From Brevibacillus laterosporus (GTDB lineage: Bacteria; Bacillota; Bacilli; Brevibacillales; Brevibacillaceae), in NCBI GenBank assembly GCA_007833815.1, contig CP033464.1:1559501-1623500 (forward strand): DNA of 64,000 bases, given 5' to 3'. The position numbers were made by a program, and so were the translations under genes. A model generated the notes under the pieces. That model was not told where the DNA came from and did not search any database. It was given only the letters and a program-made list of their open reading frames with translations. Every line of letters starts with the position of its first letter. Within the stretch, counting starts at the first letter, position 1. This document shows positions 20,118-28,957 of the stretch, piece after piece.

Positions 20118-21246
20118 ATTCCATTTCTCCTATTTTATTTTGATTAGGTAACAAGTACCTATCTCTTCTCAGGTGCATTTCTTGATTAAAAGTCGAGTTT
20201 TTATGAGACAGTTTTAATTCGACCCATGATTGAATTACTCTACTTGTGTCTTCAATAGTATCGTGTTTACTAATTGCTGCTACAGAGAGCATCAGCCCAG
20301 CAGTTTGATTTAGTAATTGCAAAAGGTTTCCTTGTTTAATTACCTCTCTAACTAATGGAGAAGGCTGATAATTAAGACCTGCATTCTCAATGATTTTCCA
20401 CTTTCGTTTAACCTTCCATCTACTAACATTATCTTTTGAAGGTTGTCTTATAGAAAGCCATTCTCCAGTTAGATATGCCCACAATCTATCCTCCTTTTTA
20501 AGTAATTCTTCTATGGTGTTAATAGAAAATTGCTTTAGGACATGCCTTCTTATCTCAAATTCAACTCGCCAAACGACCTTCGATTCATCCCAGCCATTAT
20601 CGATCCAGATTTGCTTAAACCATGATTTACCTGATACAGCTAACTCAATTAGCTTGTTGTAAATACGACAGTGTAAACTACCTCTTGCTCCAATTTTTAA
20701 TCCACTAAATTCACGACCCTCAGAAAATTCACTAGGAACGAATCGTTCTTCTTTTTTTCTTGCTCTAGAAACTACTCCCTTAGAATCAATTTGTTTAAAA
20801 GTAACTTCATCAGTGTCCACACATATGTCAGTACGTGATAGCTTATTAGTCAGTAGAGTTGCATCGAAGGTGGAAAACCAATCTAAAAAGTTTTGATAAG
20901 CTTGATTGCAACCATATGACCATAAATACTCAGAGAAGAATTTAACTACAATAGGCGGATTAGAATTCATTTCAGTTTTCACAAAACAAATCGAAAAGTC
21001 TTTACTGGTTAATTTATAGGTATAAAAAGGGATACCAGTTCTTTCAACGGTTAATACAAGACTACCAATTGTGATGGTTTGAATATTCATTGATTCTTGG
21101 GCAGCCTTCTTTAGTTTTTCAAATTCTTCAAGATAAGAAGAAAAAGCAGATTGATAATCTTCTACTATTAATCCAAATTCGAGTGTGTCAATAGCTTTCA
21201 GTATCAAGGCATCTACCTCACTTTGGTTGTAATTACAGCCCAGCAT
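20107..21246 (-). CDS. Rolling-circle replication initiator (Rep_trans type)
   Basis: 379 residues. SRTDICVDTDEV and the HCRIYNKLIEL tyrosine motif match Rep_trans-family initiators, which nick one strand at a double-strand origin. ICEs and integrated plasmids use them for replication or as relaxases. Position next to xis-int and a GC-rich structured tract at its 5' end supports this. No FtsK-like coupling protein or conjugation genes are present, so the element is probably mobilisable or plasmid-like rather than self-transmissible. Confidence 0.8.
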   Translation of the reverse strand: MLGCNYNQSEVDALILKAIDTLEFGLIVEDYQSAFSSYLEEFEKLKKAAQESMNIQTITIGSLVLTVERTGIPFYTYKLTSKDFSICFVKTEMNSNPPIVVKFFSEYLWSYGCNQAYQNFLDWFSTFDATLLTNKLSRTDICVDTDEVTFKQIDSKGVVSRARKKEERFVPSEFSEGREFSGLKIGARGSLHCRIYNKLIELAVSGKSWFKQIWIDNGWDESKVVWRVEFEIRRHVLKQFSINTIEELLKKEDRLWAYLTGEWLSIRQPSKDNVSRWKVKRKWKIIENAGLNYQPSPLVREVIKQGNLLQLLNQTAGLMLSVAAISKHDTIEDTSRVIQSWVELKLSHKNSTFNQEMHLRRDRYLLPNQNKIGEMEYEQ

Positions 21247-21450
21247 ATTATATGGGTGCTGGGCAGCCTCGGTGGAACCAAGAGGCTAACGCCTCAGCCC
21301 TGACATGGAGCCTCTGCGAGTGTGCAGGACAAGGCTTATCAGCCAGGTCAAAAAGCGACCTGTCCGCTAAACCAGCCTGGCACATCTCGCCTCTCCATAT
21401 CAAGGCCAAGCCAGCGTTACACGCTGGTATCGGCTGCGCTCATTTCATGG
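21247..21450. other. GC-rich, hairpin-dense tract beside rep (candidate nicking origin or structured RNA)
   Basis: About 200 bases, far more GC-rich than the AT-rich element around it. Visible hairpins are GCCTC/GAGGC with inner GGT/ACC, then GAGGC-TAAC-GCCTC (mutually exclusive with the first), CAGGTC/GACCTG, GCCAGG/CCTGGC and CCAGCG-TTACA-CGCTGG. It lies directly upstream of the Rep start, where rolling-circle origins often sit. A 75-codon open frame here is not coding in character. Confidence 0.6.
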
Positions 21451-21580
21451 CTTGCCGGGCTTGTTCTATCTTTTTTTGAATCTTTTTTTCTAAGGAAATT
21501 TGTATTGCTCTAGTTTTTGCAAGTGTTTGAAAGTAACTCTGAATATCATCAAATAAAAAAGTTAACTCTTTATTGTCCAT
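21440..21580 (-). CDS. Small helical protein, 46 aa
   Basis: ATG 21580 preceded by TAGGAGGAATTAA. Predicted amphipathic and charged (MDNKELTFLFDDIQSYFQ... KKIEQARQAMK). It is first in the leftward rep-xis-int operon and ends inside the GC-rich tract. Possibly a copy-control or accessory protein. Confidence 0.65.
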   Translation of the reverse strand: MDNKELTFLFDDIQSYFQTLAKTRAIQISLEKKIQKKIEQARQAMK

Positions 21581-21646
21581 TTAATTCCTCCTAATTAAGT
21601 TACTTTATTGTAATCATATGTGATTTAATTATCATCAATAAGTTCA

Positions 21647-21699
21647 TGGTATAATGTTCTGACGAGTTTGTCAACAATGTGAGTAAAAAATAACATTGT
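21647..21699 (+). promoter_or_regulatory. Repressor promoter with inverted-repeat operator
   Basis: Extended -10 TGGTATAAT at 21647-21655, then ACAATGT (21674) and ACATTGT (21693), an inverted repeat 12 bases apart, before the repressor start at 21730. The region also faces the leftward operon, so it is a likely autoregulated switch. Confidence 0.5.
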
Positions 21700-21729
21700 C
21701 TATTAATCTCTTTAAGTAGGAGGAATTAA

Positions 21730-22455
21730 ATGGATTACTATAAAATGCTAATAGACATGATTGAAAAAAGTGGCCTAACACTTCAAGAAATTGCAAATAG
21801 ATGTGAAGTTGAGCATGGAGTAAAAATTAATAGATCTTATATAAGTAAATTACAAACGAGAAAGCAAGCGCCTGCTTCTGATGAAGTTAACGTTGCGTTA
21901 GCAAAAGTTTGTGGTGGGGATGTAGAAAAGTTTCGATACGAGGGATATATTGAAAAGGCTCCGGATTTCATCAAGGATTTTATACAGGAGGTTTCAATAG
22001 TACTTAAGGAAATGTCTATGGTTACATTGAAGAAACATTTTCCAGAAAAACTATTAGAGAAATCAATAACTGAAATAGATAATAGATCAGCTTTAGATAT
22101 TCTGGAAATATCAAAAAAATATCTAGCTGAAATAAAAAATGGAGTCCAAGATTTATTTGATCCTGAACTAATGTTATCTTTTGTCGGCTTTGAAATGAAA
22201 GATGATTCTATGGAACCAGTAATACCTAAAGGATCGATTGTTAATATAGATTATAGGAAAGTGATTAATAATGGAGATATAGTTTTTGTTAGTCTTGTAG
22301 AAAGTAACGAGGAAAATTATCTTATTAGGAGAGCAATCAATTTAGGAGATAAGGTGATGCTAATCAGTGAAAAATCTCATTATGAAGCTCAAGAAATAGA
22401 GAAAAAGGCAATAAAACATATGTGGAAGGTAACTGCTACTAGAATAGAATTTTAA
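21730..22455 (+). CDS. XRE-S24 (LexA/CI-like) repressor of element 1
   Basis: 241 residues. It has an N-terminal helix-turn-helix (LTLQEIANRCEV... NRSYISKLQTRKQAP) and a C-terminal S24 fold with Ser in KDDSMEP. The position of the catalytic Lys is Arg (ENYLIRRA), and no Ala-Gly cleavage pair is seen in the linker. Self-cleavage may therefore be lost or altered. GGAGG precedes the ATG. It is divergent from the rep-xis-int operon, which it probably represses. Confidence 0.85.
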   Translation: MDYYKMLIDMIEKSGLTLQEIANRCEVEHGVKINRSYISKLQTRKQAPASDEVNVALAKVCGGDVEKFRYEGYIEKAPDFIKDFIQEVSIVLKEMSMVTLKKHFPEKLLEKSITEIDNRSALDILEISKKYLAEIKNGVQDLFDPELMLSFVGFEMKDDSMEPVIPKGSIVNIDYRKVINNGDIVFVSLVESNEENYLIRRAINLGDKVMLISEKSHYEAQEIEKKAIKHMWKVTATRIEF

Positions 22456-22497
22456 AACGTTTTTCTAGATACCATATATAAATATTATATTAATATA

Positions 22498-22543
22498 CAC
22501 GAGACACGAGAGCCGCCAAGGGCGTCTCTCGGTCGATCTCGTG
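22498..22543. other. Nested hairpin between convergent genes
   Basis: Outer stem CACGAG/CTCGTG and inner stem GAGAG...CGCC/GGCG...CTCTC. It is GC-rich in AT-rich surroundings, with no T run. It may be a terminator-like structure or a processed RNA. The rest of 22456-22684 shows nothing. Confidence 0.45.
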
Positions 22544-22684
22544 CAGGTCGTATAAACTAGTATTCTGTTTATATTAATAAAATTTAAAAAGTCTAATGGC
22601 ATCTATCAAGAAAGAAGACAGAAAATGTTTCTATTACTTTCCTTAAAGATACTAAATGCAAACAATCCCAAATTATTTCTAGCG

Positions 22685-23838
22685 TCATTTATTGATAGCA
22701 ATAAGTTCTTTATCTTTAGAGTTCACTAAATCTAAATTTGAAAGTGTATGATATACTGTGCGAGCAATATGCCATGCCATAACTGGAGGAACAGCATTTC
22801 CGATAGCTTTGTATGCGCTACTTGCACTTGTAGTAAAAATATAACTATCGGGGAACGATTGAAGTCTAGCACATTCTCTTACTGATAATCTACGCCAACC
22901 AGACATATCTTCCCTATCTTCAAGAGTTGTTCTATAATGCGCTTCAATATTCCCGTGGTGTTCGGCTCTTATCGTTGGAGCTGGTCTATCCTCAGAAATC
23001 TTGTTGTTACCTTGCATTTTCTTCCCAGGGTAAAACTTAGCTTTGGAAATATCACGAGAAGTATGATTTGGAATTGTTGGGTCATTTACTTTATTCCAAA
23101 TATCATCAATACCATCTTTAGAAGAACGCCACCTTTGACCAGTTAATTCTCCCGTTTCATCATATATCTTTTCTGGATAATATTCATCAGAAATATCTCC
23201 TAAGTCTTTACGGATTCCCATAATAATAACCCGTCTACGCATTTGTGGAACCCCATAGTCTGCGGCAGTAAGTACATGATATTGAACATTATAACCAGCA
23301 TTATCAAAATCACTAAGAATTGTGTCGAGAGCAGAACGGTCAATAGCTTCCCCAGCCTCATTCTTTCTTGAATTTCTAATACCATCGACATTTTCAGCAA
23401 TGAACATTTTAGGGTGATAATGATTGATCACCCTAATCATTTGTAAATAAAGCTGTCCTCTTGGGTCGCTCAATCCTCCACGTTTTCCAGCATAACTAAA
23501 TGTTTGACATGGAAATCCTCCGAGTACAATATCAACATCAATTTTAGGCATATCTTTTTCCATGTCTAAATCTATCACATTTCTTCTTTCAACCTTATGA
23601 TGAAAATTATCTTCATAGACATCGGCAGCTTGCTGAAAAATGTCGTTAGCAAAAACAACATTAAACGGATTTTTTTATAATGTTCTCCTAAGTAATCAAA
23701 ATTACCAACAAAGCCTAAATCCATACCTCCAGCACCAGAAAATAAACTAACAACATTTAGAGGAGTTGCATTATTGGGAACTTCAACATCAAAAGCTTTT
23801 ATTGTGTTACAATTATCATAATAGTATGTTTTAGACAT
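22685..23838 (-). pseudogene. DNA cytosine-5 methyltransferase, frameshifted at an A7 run
   Basis: Start ATG 23838 (AAAGGA upstream). The first part encodes motif I NVVSLFSGAGGMDLGF. At a run of seven A on the coding strand (23670-23676) one base is missing; adding one A restores NPFNVVFANDIFQQ and joins smoothly to GGFPCQTFS (motif IV, catalytic Cys), AENVDG, QMRRRVII and GNAVPP. All C5-methylase motifs are therefore present across two frames. It pairs with the divergent nuclease gene as a Type II system. Confidence 0.85.
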
Positions 23839-23874
23839 AATAGAATTCCTTTCAATTTTAGAACGGTGGTTAAT

Positions 23875-24936
23875 ATGAATATTGAACAAATTTTAAAAAT
23901 GATGAAGAACGAAATAGAAGCTATTGAAGAAGTTTCTTCTGAATATCTCGTAAGTCAAGGTAATAACAATGGATTTGAAAAATTAGTTCCCAAAATTGTA
24001 GATAAAGTTAAACAAGAGATTTCTGATTCTGATGTTTTAGAAAAGAAAGTTCATTTGGGTCATCACTTTCCAGATATGGATTTAATCCTAAATGGAGTAC
24101 GTTACGGTTTAGAACTCAAAAGCAGAAATAATGGTTCTTGGGATACGAACGGAAATTCTGTTTTTGAAAGTATAAGTGACGAAGACTATAAAGAAATATA
24201 TGTCTTCTTCGGAACTCACAGCAAGCCCGAGCCTAAAATTAAAGTAAAATATAGACCATATTGGCAAACAACCTCAAATATTATGGTAACTCATAGTCCT
24301 AGATTTAAGATAAGCATGGATACTACTGAGAGTGTATTCAAGAATGCCGATGAATATAATTCTCTTCGTAATATGACAGAAGAACAAAAAGTATCTTTTC
24401 TCCAAGAATATTTACGGAATAATACAAAAGGTGTTAAATGGTTCGTTCCTCAGTCAGAAGATTCTTTAAGCCCAATACTAATAAAAAGTTTGAAAAAAGA
24501 AGAACAAGATAGAACACTTGCAGAAGTGCTAATATTGTTCCCACAAGACCATATTAAAGATGGTAAAGGGAAGAATCGTGATAAGTATTTAAGAAGTGCT
24601 GAATACTTAATTGGAACTTACTATTATTATGCTACTGATTTCAGAGACTTCTTTTCAGCTGGAAACAAATATATTTATAAAGATGTGCATTTTCCGAAGT
24701 TTGTTACAAATCTAAATGAACATAGTGAAGAAATTCATGAAATTCTTATAAATGCTAATTCAGCATTCCAAACTCTTGCCTATCAATCTTGGGAAGAAAT
24801 AGGAGTTCAATTAAGTATGACATCATTTGAAAATGATTATAAAGCCATTTTAGATACTATTGGTAATCAGTACCTCAAAGAAGAACTCCAAAAGGCAAAC
24901 GTAAAGAATTTATCTGATTTCTTACATTCACAATAA
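23875..24936 (+). CDS. Type II restriction endonuclease (PD-(D/E)XK)
   Basis: 353 residues from ATG 23875; the ribosome site is weak (ACGGTGG). Residues 66-82 show PD ... E-L-K (Asp67 or Asp69, Glu80, Lys82), the metal-binding nuclease core. The gene is intact and diverges from the methylase with only 36 bases between the start codons. It would cut unmethylated DNA at an unknown site. An active nuclease beside a broken methylase would be toxic. Confidence 0.8.
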   Translation: MNIEQILKMMKNEIEAIEEVSSEYLVSQGNNNGFEKLVPKIVDKVKQEISDSDVLEKKVHLGHHFPDMDLILNGVRYGLELKSRNNGSWDTNGNSVFESISDEDYKEIYVFFGTHSKPEPKIKVKYRPYWQTTSNIMVTHSPRFKISMDTTESVFKNADEYNSLRNMTEEQKVSFLQEYLRNNTKGVKWFVPQSEDSLSPILIKSLKKEEQDRTLAEVLILFPQDHIKDGKGKNRDKYLRSAEYLIGTYYYYATDFRDFFSAGNKYIYKDVHFPKFVTNLNEHSEEIHEILINANSAFQTLAYQSWEEIGVQLSMTSFENDYKAILDTIGNQYLKEELQKANVKNLSDFLHSQ

Positions 24937-24957
24937 CTATTTTAGCACTTTAATTAT

Positions 24958-24977
24958 GGCGCGTCAACTACCGCGCC
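24958..24977. other. GGCGCG/CGCGCC hairpin
   Basis: Perfect 6-bp GC stem with an 8-base loop just after the nuclease gene. No T run follows. Confidence 0.4.
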
Positions 24978-25012
24978 AAACGTATGTTTGTAAAACATTT
25001 ATTAATTATCGT

Positions 25013-25052
25013 AAACCTAGAGCCTTTTGACTGTAAACTCTAGGTTTTATTC
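25013..25052 (+). terminator. Terminator after the nuclease gene
   Basis: AAACCTAGAG / CTCTAGGTTT, a 10-bp perfect stem followed by TATTCTG. Confidence 0.7.
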
Positions 25053-25610
25053 TGTATCTAAACTACTCTTTATGCTTTACATACTGGGATGTAAAAGTTC
25101 AACGTTGACGTGGCATAGTAGCACGCTCCTTATAGTTATTAGAATAAGTGACTAGCCCTCATTTTTTCTGTCCAGCTTAGTGTAGCCTATCCAACATGGG
25201 ACCCTTGATTACAAGAGCCCCATTCAATATAAACTTGAACACTTTAAAAAAGCTGTCTAATTTAGTGTTGACAGTCCAACCTCATATTTTTAATATAACC
25301 TATCTATTAATCCTATAAATTTAATCAAAGCTACAGAGCACTTGGCTAAGACCAGCCTTAATCAAAGTTCTATTTTATAAAGCCAGTTAGTTCTGAGAAA
25401 TTAGGTTGGAGAATCTAGAATAGGTGAAAAGTGGAGATTCTTAGAGATTTTTCATGCGTTAATCATTTTTCTTTGACCACTAAAATGACCACGCATTACA
25501 ATTTTCTATGCTCTAATTAAATGCATTGGATGACACACTACCTTAAAATTCTGCTTTCAAATGTACTCCATTCATAAAGAATTAATGAAGTTACACAGCC
25601 CCCTAAAACA
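25053..25610. other. Non-coding right end of element 1
   Basis: No credible gene. It contains TTGACCAC at 25473 and TGACCAC at 25486, matching the paired repeats at the left end (17391), as expected for integrase arm sites. Confidence 0.55.
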
Positions 25611-25670
25611 GGGCATGTAGAAAGCGTAGCGTTACTTACTAAAAAAGAAGCAGGTACCTTAAAAGGTTGA
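25611..25670 (+). repeat. Attachment site copy 2 (rlmD 3' end)
   Basis: Reads in frame [19 protein letters not shown] then stop, with codons different from copy 1 except the first 8 bases (GGGCATGT). The extended tail and following 150 bases resemble those at 52690 ([19 protein letters not shown]). Right end of element 1 and left end of element 2. Confidence 0.8.
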
Positions 25671-25751
25671 TATAACAATGGATTTGGCTGTGTAACAGCG
25701 ATTGAACTTAGGGTGTAACAGGTATCAAAATGATGACTTGTTGACGTATTG

Positions 25752-25759
25752 TTGACCAA
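25752..25759. repeat. TTGACCAA arm-site motif, element 2
   Basis: Lies about 138 bases right of attachment copy 2. The same octamer is about 128 bases right of copies 3 and 4 (50770, 52820). Confidence 0.5.
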
Positions 25760-25790
25760 ATTCCTAAAACTATAGCATAAGAGAGTAAAA

Positions 25791-25822
25791 GACACCGGAT
25801 GAATTGATCTGGTGTCTTATTT
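25791..25822 (-). terminator. Terminator of the lost element 2 integrase
   Basis: GACACC/GGTGTC stem with a T-rich tail. A near-identical hairpin sits at 52858 after the other integrase remnant. Confidence 0.6.
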
Positions 25823-25905
25823 TGTATTGCTAGAAACTTTGGGTTGAAATATGGATTCAAATTTATTTGCAGCCTCTTTATCTGCTGATTGGAGGGCGTG
25901 GCCGT
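25817..25905 (-). pseudogene. Integrase C-terminal remnant (element 2)
   Basis: Encodes only the last 28 or so residues (QSADKEAANKFESIFQPK... stop), nearly the same as the end of the 52884 remnant. The rest of the integrase was deleted and the break joins it to a phage replication gene. Confidence 0.75.
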
Positions 25906-25908
25906 AAA

Positions 25909-26145
25909 GCCGTCGTCACCTATGCATTATCTACATACATCATGGACTACGGTTACAAGCCTGCTGAGTATGCATTCGGTATCATTCGCAATACAAGTGA
26001 GCCAGAAGCAAGACAAGGAATGATGAGGCTCCAAAATCAGAAACAAAGACAACGACCTAACAAGACCTGGGGTGATCGAAATGAATCCAGTGGAACAAGT
26101 GATAAACAACGTCGTGCAGATGAACTCGATGCGCTTTCCCTCTGA
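25909..26145 (+). pseudogene. C-terminal fragment of a phage replication (DnaD-like) protein
   Basis: Open frame reading KAVVTYALSTYIMDYGYKPAEYAFGIIRN, then a basic Gln-rich linker and DELDALSL. This resembles the tail of a phage DnaD-like replisome organiser, and the next gene is a DnaC-like loader. The N-terminus is missing: the preceding bases belong to the integrase remnant on the other strand. Confidence 0.5.
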
Positions 26146-26906
26146 GAAAGATCATGTGTGCCAGCATTGCAATCGAGTGGTTGAGAGGATTGAGGTTGAA
26201 ATCCTTGGCAAGAGGAAAGTGGTCCAGCCTGTTTGTAAATGCGAGGCAGATGCAGAAGCGGAGGATATGAAAAGGTTCACAGAACATCAACAACGCCGCG
26301 ATACAGAAAAGTTATTCTCAATATCTGCACTAGGTAAACGGTTTGAAGAGTCGTCATTCGAAACGTTCATTCCACGAGAAGGTGCAGAGATGGCGCTGAA
26401 GCAAGCTAAGAAATACGCGTTTGCTTTTGATGAGTATGGTCAATTGAGTTTACTGCTATGGGGGACTTACGGGAACGGGAAGAGCAAGCTAGCTGCCGCG
26501 GTTGCTAATTGCTTGAAGCAAAATGGAAAGGTCGTTGTGTTCCAAAGCGTGCCAGAGTTACTACAGAAAATCAGGCAAACTTTTAACAAGAACAACGATG
26601 AGTCAGAACATCAAATCATGAAGGCACTCCTAACATGCGATCTTAATTTTGGATGATATAGGGGCTGAAAAGGTCACTGATTGGGTTAGAGATGCTCTTT
26701 ACAGAGTAATTGACGGATGGTATCGCAAACAACTACCAATCTTCTACACATCGGATCTAAAGCTATCAGAGCTGGACGAAAAGTTAGGTAGTCGAATTTA
26801 CGATCGAATCTTGGAAACAACAATCCCGATAAACAATAAGGCAACCAGCTACAGAAAAGAACAGGCTGTAGAACGATTCGAAAAACTACGACAAGAAATG
26901 AATTGA
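26081..26906 (+). pseudogene. DnaC/IstB-like helicase loader, frameshifted
   Basis: ATG 26081. CQHC and CKCEAD form a zinc ribbon near residues 26-60, and Walker A is WGTYGNGKSK. The frame breaks after TCDL at about 26642, just before the Walker B LILDDIGAE, which continues in another frame to 26906. A net 1-base gain or 2-base loss explains it. The intact protein would load phage replicative helicase. Confidence 0.8.
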
Positions 26907-26922
26907 GAGGGGAGAAGCAAGC

Positions 26923-27036
26923 ATGATAAACATACTCCAGTTTATTTTCCAAGACTTTTGGCATTGGCTAGGGAGTTTGTTGCTACTAATCACGATTGCA
27001 GGTGGAATTAGAGGGATTATCACAATCAGAAAATAA
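26923..27036 (+). CDS. Small membrane protein, 37 aa
   Basis: ATG preceded by GAGAGGGGAGAAGC. One hydrophobic helix (HWLGSLLLLITIAGGI) and a basic tail. It sits between the helicase loader and antirepressor genes of the prophage. Confidence 0.55.
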   Translation: MINILQFIFQDFWHWLGSLLLLITIAGGIRGIITIRK

Positions 27037-27052
27037 CGAGGAGGAATCAAGA

Positions 27053-27859
27053 ATGAATCAATTACAAGTAATCGAGCAGCGTGAGGTATTAGGCAAAGGA
27101 TTCACCGTTTACGGAGACTTGGATCAGCCTTTATTTTTGGCAAAGGACGTTGCAGGATGGATCGAACATAGTAATCCTAGATCAATGCTACGTACGGTTG
27201 ACGAGAGTGAAAAAGCGAAAATCTCCTACCCTGTAAACAATCCTTACGGCGGGTACCAGGAGGAAGAACAGTGGTTTCTCACGGAAGATGGGGTTTACGA
27301 AGTCTTAATGCAAAGTCGTAAACCAATTGCTAAACAGTTCAAGAAACAAGTAAAAGAAATTCTAAAGTCTATCCGCAAACACGGTATGTATGCCAAGGAC
27401 GAGATTTTAGACAATCCTGACTTGTTGATGGATGTAGTCACTAAGCTCAAAGATGAACGGGATAAGCGTTTAACAGCCGAAATGAAAGCATTGGCCTTGG
27501 AACAACAAGTAGCAGAGTACGAACCAAAAATTACGTATCTGGACCAGATTCTACAAAGCAAGGATGCTGTAACCGTTACACAAATCGCAAAGGATTACGG
27601 CATGACTGGAACAGAGCTGAACCGTTTACTTAACGAAGGAGTCATACAGTACAAGCAGAACGATCAATGGCTCTTATATCGCAAGTATCAAAACGAAGGC
27701 TATACCAAGTCTATGACCCTAACAATTCCACGATCAAACGGTTCTCTAAAGGTCAAAATGAATACTCGCTGGACGCAAAAAGGACGACTATTCATTCATG
27801 AACTACTCAAGAAACGAAACATTACCGCAATAATTGATCGGAAAGATATAGGGGCATAG
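27053..27859 (+). CDS. Phage antirepressor (BRO-N plus KilAC)
   Basis: 268 residues from ATG 27053 (GAGGAGGAATCAAG upstream). A BRO-N domain (FLAKDVAGWIEHSNPRSML, WFLTEDGVYEVLMQSRKP) is followed by a coiled linker and a KilAC domain (AVTVTQIAKDYGMTGTELNRLL ending RGRLF/FIHELLKK type). Such proteins bind or displace phage repressors during induction. Confidence 0.88.
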   Translation: MNQLQVIEQREVLGKGFTVYGDLDQPLFLAKDVAGWIEHSNPRSMLRTVDESEKAKISYPVNNPYGGYQEEEQWFLTEDGVYEVLMQSRKPIAKQFKKQVKEILKSIRKHGMYAKDEILDNPDLLMDVVTKLKDERDKRLTAEMKALALEQQVAEYEPKITYLDQILQSKDAVTVTQIAKDYGMTGTELNRLLNEGVIQYKQNDQWLLYRKYQNEGYTKSMTLTIPRSNGSLKVKMNTRWTQKGRLFIHELLKKRNITAIIDRKDIGA

Positions 27860-27870
27860 GAGAAGATTAG

Positions 27871-28299
27871 ATGAACGACGATAAAGCAGTATTAGCTCTA
27901 CAAATTACCTACTTTAAAAATTACATTCACTTTTACTTTGATAGTACAGGTATTGTTGCTGAAAAGTTCATTATATCCGAAGTATATACACCTGAAGGCG
28001 TTCATTATCAAGCAACAGAGAGTGAAAAGCTTGAGCATTTGATTTACATGAAATATACGGGCTTAAAAGATAAGAACGGCAAGGAGATTTATGAGGGGGA
28101 TATTGTGCGAGTACTTATACAAGGTGGTTACAGTCAACATTTTATCGATCAAGAAGTAGTGACATCAGTCATGTACATTCCGAGTAAAGCTCACTATAGA
28201 CCGTTTGATCAATGCAGAATATGGATGGAAGACGGAAAATTACCGAAAGTGGAAGTCATCGGTAATATCTACGAAAATCCAGAGCTACTGGAGGTTTAA
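27871..28299 (+). CDS. YopX-family phage protein
   Basis: 142 residues. KYTGLKDKNGKEIYEGDIV and VIGNIYENPELLE are the YopX signatures. The N-terminal third differs from the usual MREIKFRAWD. Cytoplasmic, exact role unknown; common in Bacillales prophages. A second YopX gene follows after two bases. Confidence 0.85.
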   Translation: MNDDKAVLALQITYFKNYIHFYFDSTGIVAEKFIISEVYTPEGVHYQATESEKLEHLIYMKYTGLKDKNGKEIYEGDIVRVLIQGGYSQHFIDQEVVTSVMYIPSKAHYRPFDQCRIWMEDGKLPKVEVIGNIYENPELLEV

Positions 28300-28301
28300 G
28301 A

Positions 28302-28658
28302 ATGCGAGAGATAAAGTTTCGTGCTTGGGATGATGTCAGTAAAGTAATGTCATTTAGTAATTTCGAACAGTTCGATGGCATGATGGGGTTTCGGTTTTCA
28401 CACTTTGAAACAGAGAAACCTGTTTACATGCAGTGTACTGGACTTCACGACAAAAACGATAAGGAAATATATGAAGGGGATATTTTTAAAGATTGGAAAG
28501 GGAGAATGCTTGTAGTTGTTTGGAGAGGATTTTACTGGAGATTTGAATTGCCTGAAAAACTAAGGAAAGAACTCAGATATAGATATGAGGGTTTTCACAG
28601 CGCAGGAGAAGTCATCGGCAATATATACGAGCATCCACATCTGTTAAATCAAGAGTGA
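28302..28658 (+). CDS. YopX-family phage protein, second copy
   Basis: 118 residues, opening with the classic MREIKFRAWD and carrying CTGLHDKNDKEIYEGDIF and VIGNIYEHPHLL. A tandem paralogue of the preceding gene with a better preserved N-terminus. Confidence 0.88.
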   Translation: MREIKFRAWDDVSKVMSFSNFEQFDGMMGFRFSHFETEKPVYMQCTGLHDKNDKEIYEGDIFKDWKGRMLVVVWRGFYWRFELPEKLRKELRYRYEGFHSAGEVIGNIYEHPHLLNQE

Positions 28659-28675
28659 GCAAACGGAGGGAGAGC

Positions 28676-28831
28676 ATGAGCGAACACAAGCTTGACCAGA
28701 GCAAAGCCCATAAGAAAGGCAAACCATATATTCATGTACCAAGACATATAAGCGAATGGGCAAAGAACAGTAGTACAAACGCCACAGTAAACAACTATAA
28801 AAAGGGCACCGGTAGAGCATTCGGTCAATAA
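28676..28831 (+). CDS. Small basic phage protein, 51 aa
   Basis: ATG preceded by ACGGAGGGAGAGC. Lys- and His-rich, hydrophilic; no family recognised. Confidence 0.55.
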   Translation: MSEHKLDQSKAHKKGKPYIHVPRHISEWAKNSSTNATVNNYKKGTGRAFGQ

Positions 28832-28852
28832 AAAATAGAGGAGCGATCCGAG

Positions 28853-28957
28853 ATGAATACACAGGACAATCAAAAGGTTCAACAATCATTGAACAAAGAA
28901 CAGTTGGATTGGCAGAAAAAAGTGATTCGTGAGGAGATGGCCGTCAATGAAAAATAG
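28853..28957 (+). CDS. Very small phage protein, 34 aa
   Basis: ATG with GAGGAGCGATCCGAG upstream. Hydrophilic helix (QQSLNKEQLDWQKKVIREEM). Overlaps the next start. Confidence 0.45.
   Translation: MNTQDNQKVQQSLNKEQLDWQKKVIREEMAVNEK

Noticed and set aside
21252..21479. 75-codon plus-strand open frame in the GC-rich tract
   Set aside because: No ribosome site, Cys/Trp/Ala-biased composition and overlap with hairpins and a better-supported minus-strand gene; it is open because of base composition.
25867..25908. N-terminus of the open frame beginning MQPLYLLIGGRG
   Set aside because: These bases are the antisense of the integrase remnant; only the sequence after about 25909 reads as a replication protein.
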